From the NCBI RefSeq assembly GCF_019795155.1, contig NZ_JAILYN010000024.1, positions 1 to 64,000 of the forward strand: a stretch of 64,000 nucleotides of DNA. Reading direction: 5' to 3'. Positions within the stretch are counted from its first letter, which is position 1; each line of letters opens with the position of its first letter. The stretch comes from Marinobacterium arenosum. GTDB taxonomy: Bacteria; Pseudomonadota; Gammaproteobacteria; Pseudomonadales; Balneatricaceae. Positions 63,619 through 64,000 of the stretch are shown in pieces. A program made the translations under genes and the position numbers. The notes under the pieces were generated by a model. It was not told the DNA's origin. It was given only the letters and a program-made list of their open reading frames with translations, and searched no databases.

Positions 63619-64000
63619 CTACCTGTTGCTGTTTGGCAGCGCCTTCCTATCCGCCACGGTGCTGCCGTTCTACTCCGAAGTGATACTGGCCTCGCTGCTG
63701 GCCAAGCAGCCGGACAACTGGCCGATGCTGTGGCTGGTCGCCAGCTGGGGCAATACCCTGGGCGCGGCGGTCAACTGGGGGATCGGCAAGTACCTGCTGC
63801 ACTACCGCCACAGGCGCTGGTTCCCGATCAAGGAGCATCATCTGGAGCGGGGCCAGCGCTGGTTCCAGCGCTACGGGGTCTGGTCGCTGCTGATGGCCTG
63901 GCTGCCGCTGGGCGGCGATGCGATCACCTTTATCGCCGGCATCATGAACGTGCGCTTTTCGGTGTTCCTGGCGCTGGTGTTCCTCGGCAAGGGGCTGCGC
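63611..64000 (+). CDS. YqaA/DedA-like membrane protein (partial)
   Basis: First 130 codons, open to the window end. LLLFGSAFLSATVLPFYSEV is the YqaA-type start; ASWGNTLGAAVNWGIGKYL and RYGVWSLLMAWLPLGGDAIT are the conserved SNARE-associated/DedA parts. Membrane helices about 5-25, 45-65, 100-125. It overlaps the amidotransferase by 8 bp. Possibly moves or flips a product of the pair upstream; inference only. Confidence 0.85.
   Translation, partial: MIDYLLLFGSAFLSATVLPFYSEVILASLLAKQPDNWPMLWLVASWGNTLGAAVNWGIGKYLLHYRHRRWFPIKEHHLERGQRWFQRYGVWSLLMAWLPLGGDAITFIAGIMNVRFSVFLALVFLGKGLR

Overview
This 64 kb window is a GC-rich chromosomal segment of a gammaproteobacterium. The housekeeping order (grpE-dnaK-dnaJ and dapB; recN divergent from grpE; fur divergent from bamE; ratA-rnfH; smpB followed by tmRNA) is typical of Gammaproteobacteria. 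Ectoine and hydroxyectoine genes, a TRAP transporter and sodium-coupled transporters suggest a marine or halotolerant, Oceanospirillales-like organism. That placement is inference; no 16S gene is present. Dispersed REP-like palindromes resemble those of pseudomonads.

Layout. 1-0.46 kb: the 3' end of an IS110-family transposase abutting a short array of ~84-bp hairpin repeats. 0.46-6.5 kb: DUF3461 gene, LysR regulator divergent from glutathione-dependent formaldehyde oxidation (frmA, fghA), then a rubrerythrin / Fe-S protein / DUF3501 operon. 6.8-11.9 kb: NfeD protease, slipin and a three-domain carrier/acyl-AMP ligase/acyltransferase fusion. 11.9-13.5 kb: a second, 19-unit array of the same hairpin repeats. 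13.6-19.5 kb: ferric-citrate-like ABC transporter and divergent TonB receptor. 20-24 kb: TRAP transporter with MarR-like and GntR regulators. 24-26 kb: AGCS symporter preceded by a 7-bp tandem repeat. 26-38 kb: dapB, cysE, dnaJ, dnaK, grpE, recN, fur, bamE, rnfH, ratA, a sodium-dependent transporter, smpB and tmRNA. 38-45 kb: ectoine operon ectABC-ectD-ask-TPR with divergent ectR. 45-47 kb: two unrecognised genes and a cytochrome c5. 47-58 kb: a 14-gene [NiFe]-hydrogenase maturation run (hupDFGHIJK-hypAB-hupR-hypC-SIS-hypDE) led by a sigma-54-type promoter, without hydrogenase structural genes in the window. 58-62 kb: a TPP-riboswitch operon (TonB receptor, thiamine-binding protein, PnuC-type transporter) that looks like thiamine uptake. 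62-64 kb: amidoligase, class I glutamine amidotransferase and a YqaA-like membrane protein cut by the window end.

The features most worth follow-up are the two hairpin-repeat arrays with their shared inverted border motif and the IS110 end next to one of them, the amidoligase/amidotransferase/membrane-protein unit, the carrier-ligase-acyltransferase fusion behind NfeD-slipin, and several precise regulatory sites (ectoine operator, sigma-54, sigma-32, LexA, TPP).
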